This document shows positions 7,717 through 16,204 of a DNA stretch of 64,000 nt, piece by piece. The stretch covers positions 16,705-80,704 of the forward strand of contig NZ_JAMBPQ010000031.1 of NCBI RefSeq assembly GCF_024206495.1. The letters are read 5' to 3'. Within the stretch, counting starts at the first letter, position 1, and every line of letters starts with the position of its first letter. Origin of the DNA: Paraburkholderia sp. CNPSo 3272 (GTDB taxonomy: Bacteria; Pseudomonadota; Gammaproteobacteria; Burkholderiales; Burkholderiaceae). Below the pieces are notes generated by a model. The model saw only the letters and a program-made list of their open reading frames with translations, was not told where the DNA came from and did no database searches. The position numbers and the translations under genes are program-made.

Positions 7717-9261
7717 ATGAACGCACCCGCCCATACCGGCGACGCGATCGGCATCGCCATCATCGGCACTGGCTTTGCCGGCCTCGGCATGGCGATCCGC
7801 CTGCTGCAAAGCGGCAACCAGGACTTCGCGGTATTCGAGAAGGCCAACGCCGTGGGCGGCACCTGGCGCGACAATCATTACCCCGGTTGCGCCTGCGACG
7901 TGCAATCGCACGTGTACTCGTTTTCGTTCGCACCCAATCCGCGCTGGACGCGCATGTTCGCGCCGCAGCCCGAGATTCGCTCCTATTTGAACCGCTGCGT
8001 CGATCAGTTCCGGCTTTTTCCGTGGCTCAACTTCGGGCACGAACTCACGAACGCGACATGGGACGAAGCCGCGCACTGCTGGCGCCTCGGGTTCGCCAAT
8101 GGCCGGCGCGTCACCGCGCGCGTGCTGATCTCGGGCATGGGCGGCCTTTCGCGCCCCGCGTTGCCGGCGATTGCGGGACTCGACACCTTTGAGGGCAAGG
8201 CCTTCCACTCGCAGCACTGGGACCACGACTATGGGCTCGAAGGCAAGCGCGTCGCCGTCATTGGCACGGGGGCAAGCGCGATACAGTTCGTGCCGCAGAT
8301 CGCGCCTCGCGTGGCGCGACTCTCGCTCTTCCAGCGCACGCCGCCTTGGATCATGCCCAAGCCCGACCGCGCCATTTCGGGCCTGGAACGATGGCTGTTC
8401 CGCACGCTGCCCTTCACGCAGGCGCTCGCGCGCGCGGGGCTTTACTGGATGCTCGAAACACGCGTGCTCGGCTTCGCGGTGCATCCCGCGCTCATGAAGA
8501 ACGTGCAGAAGCTGGCGTTGCGCCATATCCGCCACCAGGTGCTCGACCCCGAACTGCGCGCGGCCGTGACGCCCGACTACACGATCGGCTGCAAGCGCGT
8601 GCTCATTTCGAACGACTACTATCCGGCGCTCTCGCGCAAGAACGTGCAGGTGGTGACGAGCGCGATCGAGCGTGTAGATCGCACCGGCGTCGTGACCGCC
8701 GACGGCGTGCATCACGAGGTCGATTGCCTGATCTACGGCACCGGCTTTCAGGTGGCCGATCCATTCCCGCCGGGCACGATCGTGGGCCGCGGCGGCATCG
8801 ATATCGTCGAGACCTGGCGCAACGGCGCGCATGCCTATCTCGGCACGAGCCTGCCTGGGTATCCGAACTTTTTCATGCTGGTCGGCCCGAACACCGGCCT
8901 TGGCCACAACTCGATGGTGTTCATGATCGAATCGCAGATCGAGTACGTGCTCGGCGCGCTCGCCGCCATGAAGCACGACGGCGCCGATTCGATCGACGTG
9001 CGGCCGTATGTGGAAGCGCGCTACAACGAGCGCATCCAGAACAAGCTTGGCCGCGCGATCTGGTCGGTGGGCGGCTGCAAGAGCTGGTACCTCGACCCGC
9101 GCAACGGCAAGAACACGACGCTGTGGCCCGGTTTCACCTGGCGCTTTCGCCGCGCCACGGCGCGCTTCTCTATCGCCGATTACCAGGTCTATCGCGCGCC
9201 GCACGTCACGCAGCACGACGCGCCGCTCACCGTCGCCACGCAACCCACTGAAGCCGCCTGA
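7717..9261 (+). CDS. Flavin-containing (Baeyer-Villiger type) monooxygenase
   Basis: The protein has 514 residues. An FAD-binding motif GTGFAGLG is at residues 17-24. The Baeyer-Villiger fingerprint FxGxxxHxxxWD is present as FEGKAFHSQHWD (158-169), followed by a second Rossmann motif GTGASA for NADPH. These enzymes insert one oxygen atom from O2 next to a ketone to give an ester or lactone, or oxygenate long-chain lipids. It is the first gene of a five-gene operon with an SDR and two alpha/beta hydrolases, which fits ketone to ester to alcohol plus acid chemistry. The true substrate is not visible. Start chosen at ATG 7717 after AGGGAG. Confidence 0.88.
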   Translation: MNAPAHTGDAIGIAIIGTGFAGLGMAIRLLQSGNQDFAVFEKANAVGGTWRDNHYPGCACDVQSHVYSFSFAPNPRWTRMFAPQPEIRSYLNRCVDQFRLFPWLNFGHELTNATWDEAAHCWRLGFANGRRVTARVLISGMGGLSRPALPAIAGLDTFEGKAFHSQHWDHDYGLEGKRVAVIGTGASAIQFVPQIAPRVARLSLFQRTPPWIMPKPDRAISGLERWLFRTLPFTQALARAGLYWMLETRVLGFAVHPALMKNVQKLALRHIRHQVLDPELRAAVTPDYTIGCKRVLISNDYYPALSRKNVQVVTSAIERVDRTGVVTADGVHHEVDCLIYGTGFQVADPFPPGTIVGRGGIDIVETWRNGAHAYLGTSLPGYPNFFMLVGPNTGLGHNSMVFMIESQIEYVLGALAAMKHDGADSIDVRPYVEARYNERIQNKLGRAIWSVGGCKSWYLDPRNGKNTTLWPGFTWRFRRATARFSIADYQVYRAPHVTQHDAPLTVATQPTEAA

Positions 9262-9291
9262 AGAGGCGCAATCGCCCCCCCGGAGCCGCCC

Positions 9292-10176
9292 ATGAAACGC
9301 TTTGACAATAAAGTCGCCGCCATCACCGGAGCCGGCTCGGGCATGGGCCGCGCGCTCGCGCTCCAGCTTGCCGGCGCCGGCTGTCATCTCGCGCTCGCCG
9401 ACCGGAACGCCCCGGCGCTCGAGGAGACCGCTCGCATCGTGGGCGCGCTTGCCCCTTCAGTACGCGTGAGCACGCGCGTGCTCGACGTGAGCGAGCGCGA
9501 CGCCGTATTCGCGTGGGCCGACGAAACAGTTGCCACGCACGGCGGCATCAACCTCGTCTTCAACAACGCGGGCGTCGCGCTGTCGAGCACCATCGAAGGC
9601 ATGGCGTACAGCGACCTCGAGTGGATCGTGAATATCAACTTCTGGGGCGTCGTGCATGGCACGAAGGCATTTCTGCCGCATCTGAAGGCGAGCGGCGACG
9701 GGCACATCGTCAATACGTCGAGCGTGTTCGGTCTTTTCGCACAACCAGGCATGAGCGGCTACAACGCGACCAAATATGCCGTGCGCGGCTTTACCGAAGC
9801 GCTGCGCCAGGAACTCGACATGATGCGCTGCGGCGTGTCCGCGACCTGCGTGCATCCGGGCGGCATTCGCACGAACATCGCGCAATCGAGCCGCGTGGCC
9901 CACAACATGGTCGGCTTTATGGTGGCGAGCGAGCAGCAAGGCAAAGACGACTTCGAGAAGTTCTTCATCACCACTGCCGACGACGCTGCCCGCACCATCC
10001 TGAACGGCGTGAGGCGCAACGCGCGGCGCGTGCTGATTGGCCGCGACGCGCGCGCAGCCGACTGGCTCGCGCGCACGCTGCCCGCCGCGTACCAGGCGCT
10101 GATCGTGATGAGCGCGCGGCGCGAAGCCGCGAAGGCGCGCCGCCGCGCCGCGCGCGGGTCCGCCGCCACGCAATGA
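9292..10176 (+). CDS. Short-chain dehydrogenase/reductase
   Basis: A classical SDR of 294 residues with cofactor motif TGAGSGMG (12-19), the NNAG motif and the catalytic pair YxxxK (Y157, K161) within YNATKYAVRG. The C-terminal extension after about residue 255 is Arg/Ala-rich. It oxidises or reduces an alcohol/ketone with NAD(P)H. It follows the monooxygenase by 30 bp and precedes the di-iron-like hydrolase gene, so it probably supplies or consumes the ketone for the monooxygenase (inference). RBS GGAG lies shortly before the ATG. Confidence 0.88.
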   Translation: MKRFDNKVAAITGAGSGMGRALALQLAGAGCHLALADRNAPALEETARIVGALAPSVRVSTRVLDVSERDAVFAWADETVATHGGINLVFNNAGVALSSTIEGMAYSDLEWIVNINFWGVVHGTKAFLPHLKASGDGHIVNTSSVFGLFAQPGMSGYNATKYAVRGFTEALRQELDMMRCGVSATCVHPGGIRTNIAQSSRVAHNMVGFMVASEQQGKDDFEKFFITTADDAARTILNGVRRNARRVLIGRDARAADWLARTLPAAYQALIVMSARREAAKARRRAARGSAATQ

Positions 10177-10208
10177 ACAACAGCAGGCACACAACAGGGA
10201 GCCACAAC

Positions 10209-11108
10209 ATGATGCCGATACGGCGCGACATCCGCTTCGCATTACCGCCCGAAAGGGCCTGTGACTGGCACGTCAAGGGCGTGCCGGTCACCCACTTCTT
10301 CAACGCGCTTTCGCTGCTCTTTCCCGCGGGCGAGCGCTTCTTCATGGATTCGGTGCGGCACTATCGCGACCGCATCGAGGACCCCGAACTCAAGAAGCAG
10401 GTCATGGGCTTCATCGGCCAGGAGGCGATGCACACGCGTGAACACGTCGAATACAACGACTTGCTGCAGGCGGCGGGCTTGCCTGCGCACAAGCTCGACA
10501 AGCGGTTGTGGGCCATCCTCAACTTCGCGCGCAAGGTGTTGCCGCCTTCGCTGCAACTCGCGCAAACCGTGGCGCTCGAACACTACACGGCCATGCTCGC
10601 CGACCTGCTGCTCGCCGATACGGGCACGCGCATCGAAGGCTCGGTGGCGGGCTACAAGCAGATGTGGCTTTGGCACGCGCTGGAGGAAACCGAGCACAAG
10701 TCGGTCTCGTTCGATGTCTGGAATCTCGTGGTCGAGCCAGGCGTCAAGCGCTATTTCATGCGAACCGGTACGATGCTCGCCACCACGGTTCTCTTCTGGC
10801 TCATCGTGTTCGACTATCACCTCGCGCTCTTGCGCGCGCACCGCCGCCGCCTGGGCAAGGTGCGCGGCATATGGAAGCTCGTGAAGTTTCTCTACGGGCC
10901 GCGTCACGGCGTGTTTCCCGGCATCGCGCTCGAATGGCTGCGCTTTTTCAAGCCCGGCTTCCATCCGTGGGATCACGACAACCGGCGCCATCTCGCGCGC
11001 ATCGACGGCCTCGTTGCGCAGATCGACGAGACCAACGCGCAGTACGCCTCGCGCGCCGCCCCGCGCCGCGTGCCGCTGCATCCGGCGGCAACGCCGCGCG
11101 CGGTGTGA
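10209..11108 (+). CDS. Predicted metal-dependent hydrolase (PF10118-like)
   Basis: The 299-residue protein is all-helical, with a ferritin-like set of metal ligands: GQEAMHTREHVEYND, VALEHYTAML and HALEETEHKSVSFDVW, each carrying the Glu/His pairs of a dinuclear metal site. This matches the family annotated as predicted metal-dependent hydrolase; its reaction is not established. ATG 10209 is chosen because CAGGGAG ends 8 nt upstream; an earlier in-frame ATG at 10173 overlaps the SDR stop codon. One hydrophobic segment (LATTVLFWLIVFDYHLALL) may contact the membrane. It sits in the middle of the monooxygenase operon. Confidence 0.75.
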   Translation: MMPIRRDIRFALPPERACDWHVKGVPVTHFFNALSLLFPAGERFFMDSVRHYRDRIEDPELKKQVMGFIGQEAMHTREHVEYNDLLQAAGLPAHKLDKRLWAILNFARKVLPPSLQLAQTVALEHYTAMLADLLLADTGTRIEGSVAGYKQMWLWHALEETEHKSVSFDVWNLVVEPGVKRYFMRTGTMLATTVLFWLIVFDYHLALLRAHRRRLGKVRGIWKLVKFLYGPRHGVFPGIALEWLRFFKPGFHPWDHDNRRHLARIDGLVAQIDETNAQYASRAAPRRVPLHPAATPRAV

Positions 11109-11116
11109 GCCGCGTC

Positions 11117-12007
11117 ATGCGTGGCGCGCCCGAACCCGTGTTCGTCCAGTCCGACGACGTGCGCCTCGCGGTTTACGTCAGCGGGCCCGACGATGCGCCG
11201 CCCGTCGTGCTCGTGCACGGCTACCCCGACTCGGCGCGCATCTGGAGCGCGTTGCGCAGCGAACTGGAGGCGCAATTTCGCGTCATCGCTTACGATGTGC
11301 GCGGCATGGGGGCTTCCGAAGCGCCGCGTGCGCGCTCTGGCTATGTGCTCGCACAACTCGCGCGCGATCTGCTTGCGGTCGCCGATGCAACCTGCGGCGC
11401 GCGCGCGTTTCATCTGCTGGCGCACGACTGGGGGGCGATCCAGTGCTGGGAGGCCGTGACCGATCCGGCGAACGCCGCGCGGATCGCTTCGTACACCTCC
11501 ATATCCGGTCCTTGTCTCGACCACGTTTTTCTCAAGCCGCGCGTTCCTGCGCAGTTGCTGAAGTCGTGGTACATCGCGTTCTTTCATCTACCGCTCGTGC
11601 CCGAACTCGTCTGGCGGCTCGGGGGCGCGGCGTTGTGGCCGTGGTGGCTGCGCAAGACCGAGTGTGTGCGCGTCGAGCCGGATCCCCAGCGCTTGCGCAA
11701 CGCGCTCAATGGGCTGCAACTCTACCGCGCGAACTTTCTAGCGTGTGCGCTGCGTCCGCGCGAGCGCCGCACACGCGTTCCGGTGCAGTTCATCGTGCCG
11801 CGTTTGGACCGCTATGTAACGCCGGCCATGTCCGAAGGCATCGAGCGCTGGCTTGGACAACATCAGCGCGAGATTATCGCCGCGCCGCATTGGGCCGTGG
11901 TGAGCGAGGCGCGGCAGATCGCGGCGCGCTTCGTACGTTTTGCCACGTGCGCTTCGCCATGCGAGCAACGCTTCGAATCCAACCTGCACACAGAGGACCG
12001 CCAGTGA
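11117..12007 (+). CDS. Alpha/beta hydrolase, epoxide-hydrolase-like
   Basis: The 296-residue alpha/beta-fold protein has an oxyanion motif HGYPDS and the nucleophile elbow AHDWGA with Asp104. Asp rather than Ser is typical of epoxide hydrolases and haloalkane dehalogenases. A late His occurs in PHWAVVSEA. It probably opens an epoxide or related electrophile. A GTG at 11105 would overlap the previous gene and is an alternative start. Its stop overlaps the next gene by 4 bp, so the two are translationally coupled. Confidence 0.8.
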   Translation: MRGAPEPVFVQSDDVRLAVYVSGPDDAPPVVLVHGYPDSARIWSALRSELEAQFRVIAYDVRGMGASEAPRARSGYVLAQLARDLLAVADATCGARAFHLLAHDWGAIQCWEAVTDPANAARIASYTSISGPCLDHVFLKPRVPAQLLKSWYIAFFHLPLVPELVWRLGGAALWPWWLRKTECVRVEPDPQRLRNALNGLQLYRANFLACALRPRERRTRVPVQFIVPRLDRYVTPAMSEGIERWLGQHQREIIAAPHWAVVSEARQIAARFVRFATCASPCEQRFESNLHTEDRQ

Positions 12008-13062
12008 ACCCCGTTGCCCTGCCTGTCGCGGTCGTTGCCGCCGGCGTTGCGCTTGCCGCAGGAAGCGCTGCGCTTGCCGCATTCTCGCGACGCGCCACGC
12101 GCCGCATCGAAGCGGCCGTGCCGATGGACGGCCAGCTGATCGACATCGACGGCGACCGCATTCATTACGTCGAGTACGGCAGCGGACCGCCGATTGTGTT
12201 CATACACGGCCTGAGCGGGCAAATGCGCAACTTCGCGTGGCTGCCCATGCAGGCGCTCGCACGCGAGCATCGCGTGATACTCATCGACCGCCCAGGCTCC
12301 GGCTACTCCATACGCGGGCCACACGCATCGGCGAACATCTGCGCGCAGGCGCGCACGGTCGCGCGCTTCATCGAAGCGCTGGGTCTCGAATCGCCGGTGC
12401 TCGTCGGGCACTCGCTGGGCGGCGCAATCGCGCTGGCCGTGGCGCTCGATCATCCGCACGCAGTTTCGCGGCTCGCGCTGATCGCGCCGCTCACGCACGT
12501 CCAGACCGAGGTGCCCAAGGCCTTCCGCGCGCTCGTGCTGCGCTCGCAGGCCATGCGCCGCTTCGTGGCGCGCACGTTCGCGACCCCCATCGGACTCGCG
12601 ACCAGTTCCGCGGTCCTCAAGCAGGTGTTCGCGCCCGAGGCCGTACCGGGCGATTTCCGCACACGCGGCGGCGGACTCCTGAGCTTGCGGCCCAGCGGCT
12701 TCTACAACGCCTCCGCCGATCTCGTCGCGATTGAAGACGCCGATGATCTCGTGCAGATGGAACAACGCTACGCAAAACTGAGCGTTCCCGTTGATGTTCT
12801 GTTTGGCCGTGACGACGTCGTGCTCGACTGGACCCGACACGGCGAGGCGCTCAGCCGCCTCACGAGCCAGGTGACGCTCAAGGTGATGAGCGGCGGCCAT
12901 ATGCTGCCCGTCACCGCGCCGTCCACGACCTACGACTGGCTGCTCTCCGCGCTCTCGGGCACAGTGCACGCGAGCCACGCGCGCGCGATCGAGGCGGATG
13001 AGTCGCGCACGGACATCGGTTCGCCGGCACCGGGCGTGTTGGGCAATCCGTCTGTGACTTAG
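12004..13062 (+). CDS. Alpha/beta hydrolase, serine type
   Basis: The start is GTG (12004) overlapping the upstream stop, with GAGGA about 7 nt before it. The first 22 residues are a hydrophobic helix (LPVAVVAAGVALAAGSAALAA), so the enzyme is probably membrane-anchored or exported. The hydrolase core has HGLSGQ, the nucleophile elbow GHSLGG with Ser137, an Asp in FGRDDVVLDW and the His in SGGHMLPV. It likely cleaves an ester made by the monooxygenase (inference). It is the last gene of the operon that begins at 7717. Confidence 0.82.
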   Translation: MNPVALPVAVVAAGVALAAGSAALAAFSRRATRRIEAAVPMDGQLIDIDGDRIHYVEYGSGPPIVFIHGLSGQMRNFAWLPMQALAREHRVILIDRPGSGYSIRGPHASANICAQARTVARFIEALGLESPVLVGHSLGGAIALAVALDHPHAVSRLALIAPLTHVQTEVPKAFRALVLRSQAMRRFVARTFATPIGLATSSAVLKQVFAPEAVPGDFRTRGGGLLSLRPSGFYNASADLVAIEDADDLVQMEQRYAKLSVPVDVLFGRDDVVLDWTRHGEALSRLTSQVTLKVMSGGHMLPVTAPSTTYDWLLSALSGTVHASHARAIEADESRTDIGSPAPGVLGNPSVT

Positions 13063-13174
13063 CCGGCCTCGCCACACGGCGTGCGCTGCGTGAAGAGGAA
13101 ATCGCGAAGCCGAAAAATGCGTCGGCCCGCGTGCGAACGCGCGGGCCGCAAGCATTCATCAAGGGAGACAGGAA

Positions 13175-14068
13175 ATGAAAATTCAGAAAGCGCGGACGTT
13201 CATCGCGTGTGCGGCGCTTGCGCTCGCCAGCAGCACGGCATTCGCGCAAGGCAAGGGCGCGCAAACAAGCGACGCATCGCAAAGCGCAACGTCCGCCGCC
13301 GACGTCGCGAAACTGAGCGTCGATCAACAGGTACGCTGGCTGCAGCGCGCGCAGAAGAGCGACGCGCTCACGAAGATGGACGACGTGCAACTCACCGCGC
13401 TTTTCGAAGCGTTCGATCCGCTCGTCGTGCCCACGCTCATCAAGCTCGGCCCGGCGGGCTATCCCTCATATGAATTCGTGCTGTCGCGCTGGGAGCGCCT
13501 GAACGGCAAGTGGCCCGCGAAGCCCGCGCACATGCTCGTGAAGCTCGAGCACGAGCCGCTGCGCATCTACGCGAAATGGCTGCCCGACGGCGATCATTCC
13601 GGCGAGGAGGTGATCTACGACGCCTCGAAGCGCAGCGACGAAATGTACGGACACCTCGGCGGCCTGCTCGGCGTGATGCCGATGTGGACCGCGCTCGACG
13701 GTACGCTCGCGCGCTCGCAGTCGAATCACAAGATCACGGATCTCGGCACCGAATTCATCGTGAGCCAGTTCATGACCGACGCGAAGAAGTACGTCGAAGT
13801 GGGCGCGTCCTACAAGCCGCAAGTCGAGGTGAAAACGATAGATGGCGTACGTGTGGTGGCGCTGACCTACGTTTCGCCGAGCGGCAAGCCGCAGTACTAC
13901 GCGAAGAAGCAGACGCTCGGGCTGGACCTGCGGCATCCGTATTTCCGCACCGTCGAAGCCTACGGCGACGACGGGCAGATGTTCGAAAAAATCGTCATCG
14001 ACAGCATCACGCCGAAATCCTTCGACGACGAAGCATTCGATCCGAAGAATCCCGATTACAAGTTCTGA
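13175..14068 (+). CDS. Exported protein, DUF1571-like
   Basis: Signal peptide residues 1-25 end in AFAQ; the mature protein has 272 residues and no membrane segment. Segments such as LVKLEHEPLRIYAKWLPDGDHSGEEVIYDASKRSDEMYGHLGG and KIVIDSITPKSFDDEAFDPKNPDYKF resemble DUF1571 proteins, which share the LolA/outer-membrane lipoprotein-sorting type beta fold. The family assignment is from memory and tentative. RBS GGGAGA lies 9 nt before the ATG. The gene is separated from the hydrolase operon by 112 bp and is followed by two RepA-type 17-mers. Confidence 0.6.
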   Translation: MKIQKARTFIACAALALASSTAFAQGKGAQTSDASQSATSAADVAKLSVDQQVRWLQRAQKSDALTKMDDVQLTALFEAFDPLVVPTLIKLGPAGYPSYEFVLSRWERLNGKWPAKPAHMLVKLEHEPLRIYAKWLPDGDHSGEEVIYDASKRSDEMYGHLGGLLGVMPMWTALDGTLARSQSNHKITDLGTEFIVSQFMTDAKKYVEVGASYKPQVEVKTIDGVRVVALTYVSPSGKPQYYAKKQTLGLDLRHPYFRTVEAYGDDGQMFEKIVIDSITPKSFDDEAFDPKNPDYKF

Positions 14069-14089
14069 AACCTGGGCTACGAGAACAAA

Positions 14090-14142
14090 GGTGAGGCTTT
14101 CCGGGAGGAGCGCACGACATTCGACTCCTGGAACTCCTCACC
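14090..14142. repeat. Pair of RepA-type 17-mers in opposite orientation
   Basis: GGTGAGGCTTTCCGGGA lies on the plus strand at 14090-14106. TCCTGGAACTCCTCACC at 14126-14142 reads GGTGAGGAGTTCCAGGA on the minus strand. They lie 19 bp apart in the short gap after the DUF1571-like gene. Confidence 0.6.
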
Positions 14143-14196
14143 TATCGTTGTATCGGTGAACTCACGATGCGGTGAATGACTCACCGCCGCGCGCGC

Positions 14197-14811
14197 TCAA
14201 CGATACTTCTGCAACTCGGCATCGGTGATCGGTTGCGCCGGCAGGTTCAGCATGCCCGGCAAGTCGTCCAGCTTCGGCAAGCCGCTGACATTGGCCCAAC
14301 GTCCGCCCGAGCCTTGGTAAATAAGCGTAGGCGTACCGTCGAAACCGAGGTCTTGAAAGAGCTTGATGTTGTCGTCGAGCTTGTTCTTGTCGGCGGCGGA
14401 AATGTGCGCGAGCGGTGCGATGCCGCCCGATTCGTCCTTCTCCGAGTAGTGCGTTTCCAGCTCTTTAAGCAGCGCGGGGCCGTCTTTCGCCTCCAGCAGA
14501 GCGGCCGCCTTGCCCGCCGAATCGGGTTTCAGAAAGCCCATAGGAATCCAATGCACCTGCAGGCCGACCGCTTCATACGGTTGCAGCGCTTTCCACACCA
14601 GGTGACAGTAAATACAGTTTGGGTCCATAAAGACATAAAGCGTCGACTTCACGTTCGACCCATTCGCGCCTTCTACGATCGCACTCGCATTCTGCAGGCT
14701 TGCAGCCGCCGTTGCGGGCAACCAGGTGGGCTCAGGACCCGCGGCGGCCATGGCGCCGGCGCTCATGGCCAGTGCGCCTGCGGCGATCAGCATGCGTGTG
14801 AACTTCTTCAT
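14197..14811 (-). CDS. DsbG/DsbC-like periplasmic thiol:disulfide protein, short form
   Basis: The 204-residue protein has a signal peptide (ALAMSAGAMAAA). A thioredoxin fold follows, with active site C66-I-Y-C69 in FMDPNCIYCHLVW and a cis-Pro loop TPTLIY. The FMDPxCxYC pattern is that of DsbG/DsbC isomerases, but the usual N-terminal dimerisation domain of about 60 residues is almost absent, so it may act as a monomeric oxidant or reductant. Start chosen at ATG 14811, where the signal peptide begins. The gene is bracketed by RepA-type sites at 14090-14142 and 14936-14952. Confidence 0.82.
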   Translation of the reverse strand: MKKFTRMLIAAGALAMSAGAMAAAGPEPTWLPATAAASLQNASAIVEGANGSNVKSTLYVFMDPNCIYCHLVWKALQPYEAVGLQVHWIPMGFLKPDSAGKAAALLEAKDGPALLKELETHYSEKDESGGIAPLAHISAADKNKLDDNIKLFQDLGFDGTPTLIYQGSGGRWANVSGLPKLDDLPGMLNLPAQPITDAELQKYR

Positions 14812-14935
14812 TCTTTTCCTCTGACCTGGATAGCGCGTCACGTCGCGCGTCTGTGAAGCGAAGGCTCGTATCTTATGGTCGGGCCGTGGCACGTCACTGA
14901 CGCCAATATGGCAAAGGCGTCAGGTGAGCAGCAAA

Positions 14936-14952
14936 GGTGAGAGTTTGCGGGA
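14936..14952 (+). repeat. Dispersed RepA-type 17-mer
   Basis: GGTGAGAGTTTGCGGGA, a full match to the origin consensus, lies in the 152-bp gap between two minus-strand genes. Confidence 0.65.
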
Positions 14953-14963
14953 GGACGTTGGAC

Positions 14964-15536
14964 CTAGAACTTGAACCGCAACTGAAACCCGATGGTAAAC
15001 GGCAGATCGTCAGACGGTATCGGCGGAATGACGATGAAGTTCACGCCCACGCGCTTGTACGCGACCATCACGATAGGCGCGACCACGGGCCCGATCGTAT
15101 GGTCGTGGCCGAGACCCCAGTTGCCATAGTTGTAGCCGGAGATGATGCCGCCCATCGCAGCGAGCCGCACGAAACCCCAGTGCAGAAACTCGGGCGCCCA
15201 CACTGCGCCGCCATAATAAGAGGGCCGGCGCAACGAGTTGCGAAAACCGCCTGCCGTGAGCGCCCACGTGTCGCCGGGCCAGCATTCGATGCCGAGGCCC
15301 GGATTGAATTGTTCGAAGTCCTTGTCGGGATGGATGTGGTACGAGCCCACCATCGCATCTACCCACAGGCCCGAACTACACCAGTTCGCCGCCTGCGCCG
15401 ACTGCGCCGTGCCGAGCAGCAGCAGCGGCAGGAGCAGCAGGGCAGCCGCCGCGCCGCGTTTCGTTCTCTTCGCCTGCGTTGTCGCCGTCGTTCTCGTTCT
15501 GGTTGCTGCGCCACCTTGCTTCTGCCAAAACCGCAT
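14964..15536 (-). CDS. Small outer-membrane beta-barrel-like protein
   Basis: The ATG at 15536 follows GGAGAGCCC. After an Arg-rich start comes a hydrophobic signal (ALLLLPLLLLGTAQSAQAA). The mature part of about 145 residues is beta-rich with alternating aromatics (WGFVRLAAMGGIISGYNYGNWG) and ends FTIGFQLRFKF, a terminal-Phe signature for barrel insertion. SYHIHPDKDFEQFNPGLGIE is a clear family motif that I recall from unassigned outer-membrane proteins. A lipid-modifying barrel such as PagP is possible, but no diagnostic residues were identified. Confidence 0.55.
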   Translation of the reverse strand: MRFWQKQGGAATRTRTTATTQAKRTKRGAAAALLLLPLLLLGTAQSAQAANWCSSGLWVDAMVGSYHIHPDKDFEQFNPGLGIECWPGDTWALTAGGFRNSLRRPSYYGGAVWAPEFLHWGFVRLAAMGGIISGYNYGNWGLGHDHTIGPVVAPIVMVAYKRVGVNFIVIPPIPSDDLPFTIGFQLRFKF

Positions 15537-15724
15537 GGGCTCTCCGTCCTTTCTTGCGCCGATCCGCCAAGGGATCGCCTGTTTTCTGGTTGCTGGTTCG
15601 CGGTGAATGACGAACTGTACCGCAACCCGATGCGTGCGCAGTGGAGTCCAGGCTCGGATCCGGCAACTCGCTCGCCGCCGGCACGGTGCCATGCGCAGCG
15701 AGTTGCCCCGATGAAAGCGAAGCG

Positions 15725-16204
15725 TCAGAGGCCGAGGTCGGAAAGGCCCGGATGGTCGTCGGGACGGCGCCCGAGCGGCCAGTGATAGAGACGATCCGTC
15801 TCGCGGATCGGCAGGTCGTTGATCGATGCGTGACGGCGCGCCATCAGGCCGTTCGCGTCGAATTCCCAGTTTTCGTTGCCATACGAGCGGAACCAGCTGC
15901 CCGAATCGTCGTGCCACTCATAGGCGAATCGCACCGCGATGCGATTGTCCGTGTACGCCCATAGCTCCTTGATCAGGCGATAGTCGAGCTCGCGCGCCCA
16001 CTTGCGCGTGAGAAGTTCGACGATGGCCCCGCGGCCCGTCACGAACTCGGCGCGATTGCGCCACACGCTTTGCGGCGTGTAAGCAAGCGAAACGCGTTGC
16101 GGGTCGCGCGTGTTCCAGCCGTCTTCCGCTGCGCGCACTTTCTGTATGGCGCTCTCGCGCGTGAACGGCGGCAGCGGCGGACGCACTTCGGGCGAATCAC
16201 TCAT
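15725..16204 (-). CDS. DUF1348 / SnoaL-like (NTF2 fold) protein
   Basis: The 159-residue protein contains AEDGWNTRDPQRVSLAYTP, YRLIKELWAYTDNRIAVRFAYEWHDDSGSWFRSYGNENWEF and NDLPIRETDRLYHWPLGRRPDD, the signature of the DUF1348 family with the NTF2/SnoaL cone fold. Such proteins bind small hydrophobic molecules; the reaction is unknown. Its start overlaps the end of the TetR gene by 8 bp, so it is the partner gene in a TetR-regulated operon. Confidence 0.85.
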   Translation of the reverse strand: MSDSPEVRPPLPPFTRESAIQKVRAAEDGWNTRDPQRVSLAYTPQSVWRNRAEFVTGRGAIVELLTRKWARELDYRLIKELWAYTDNRIAVRFAYEWHDDSGSWFRSYGNENWEFDANGLMARRHASINDLPIRETDRLYHWPLGRRPDDHPGLSDLGL

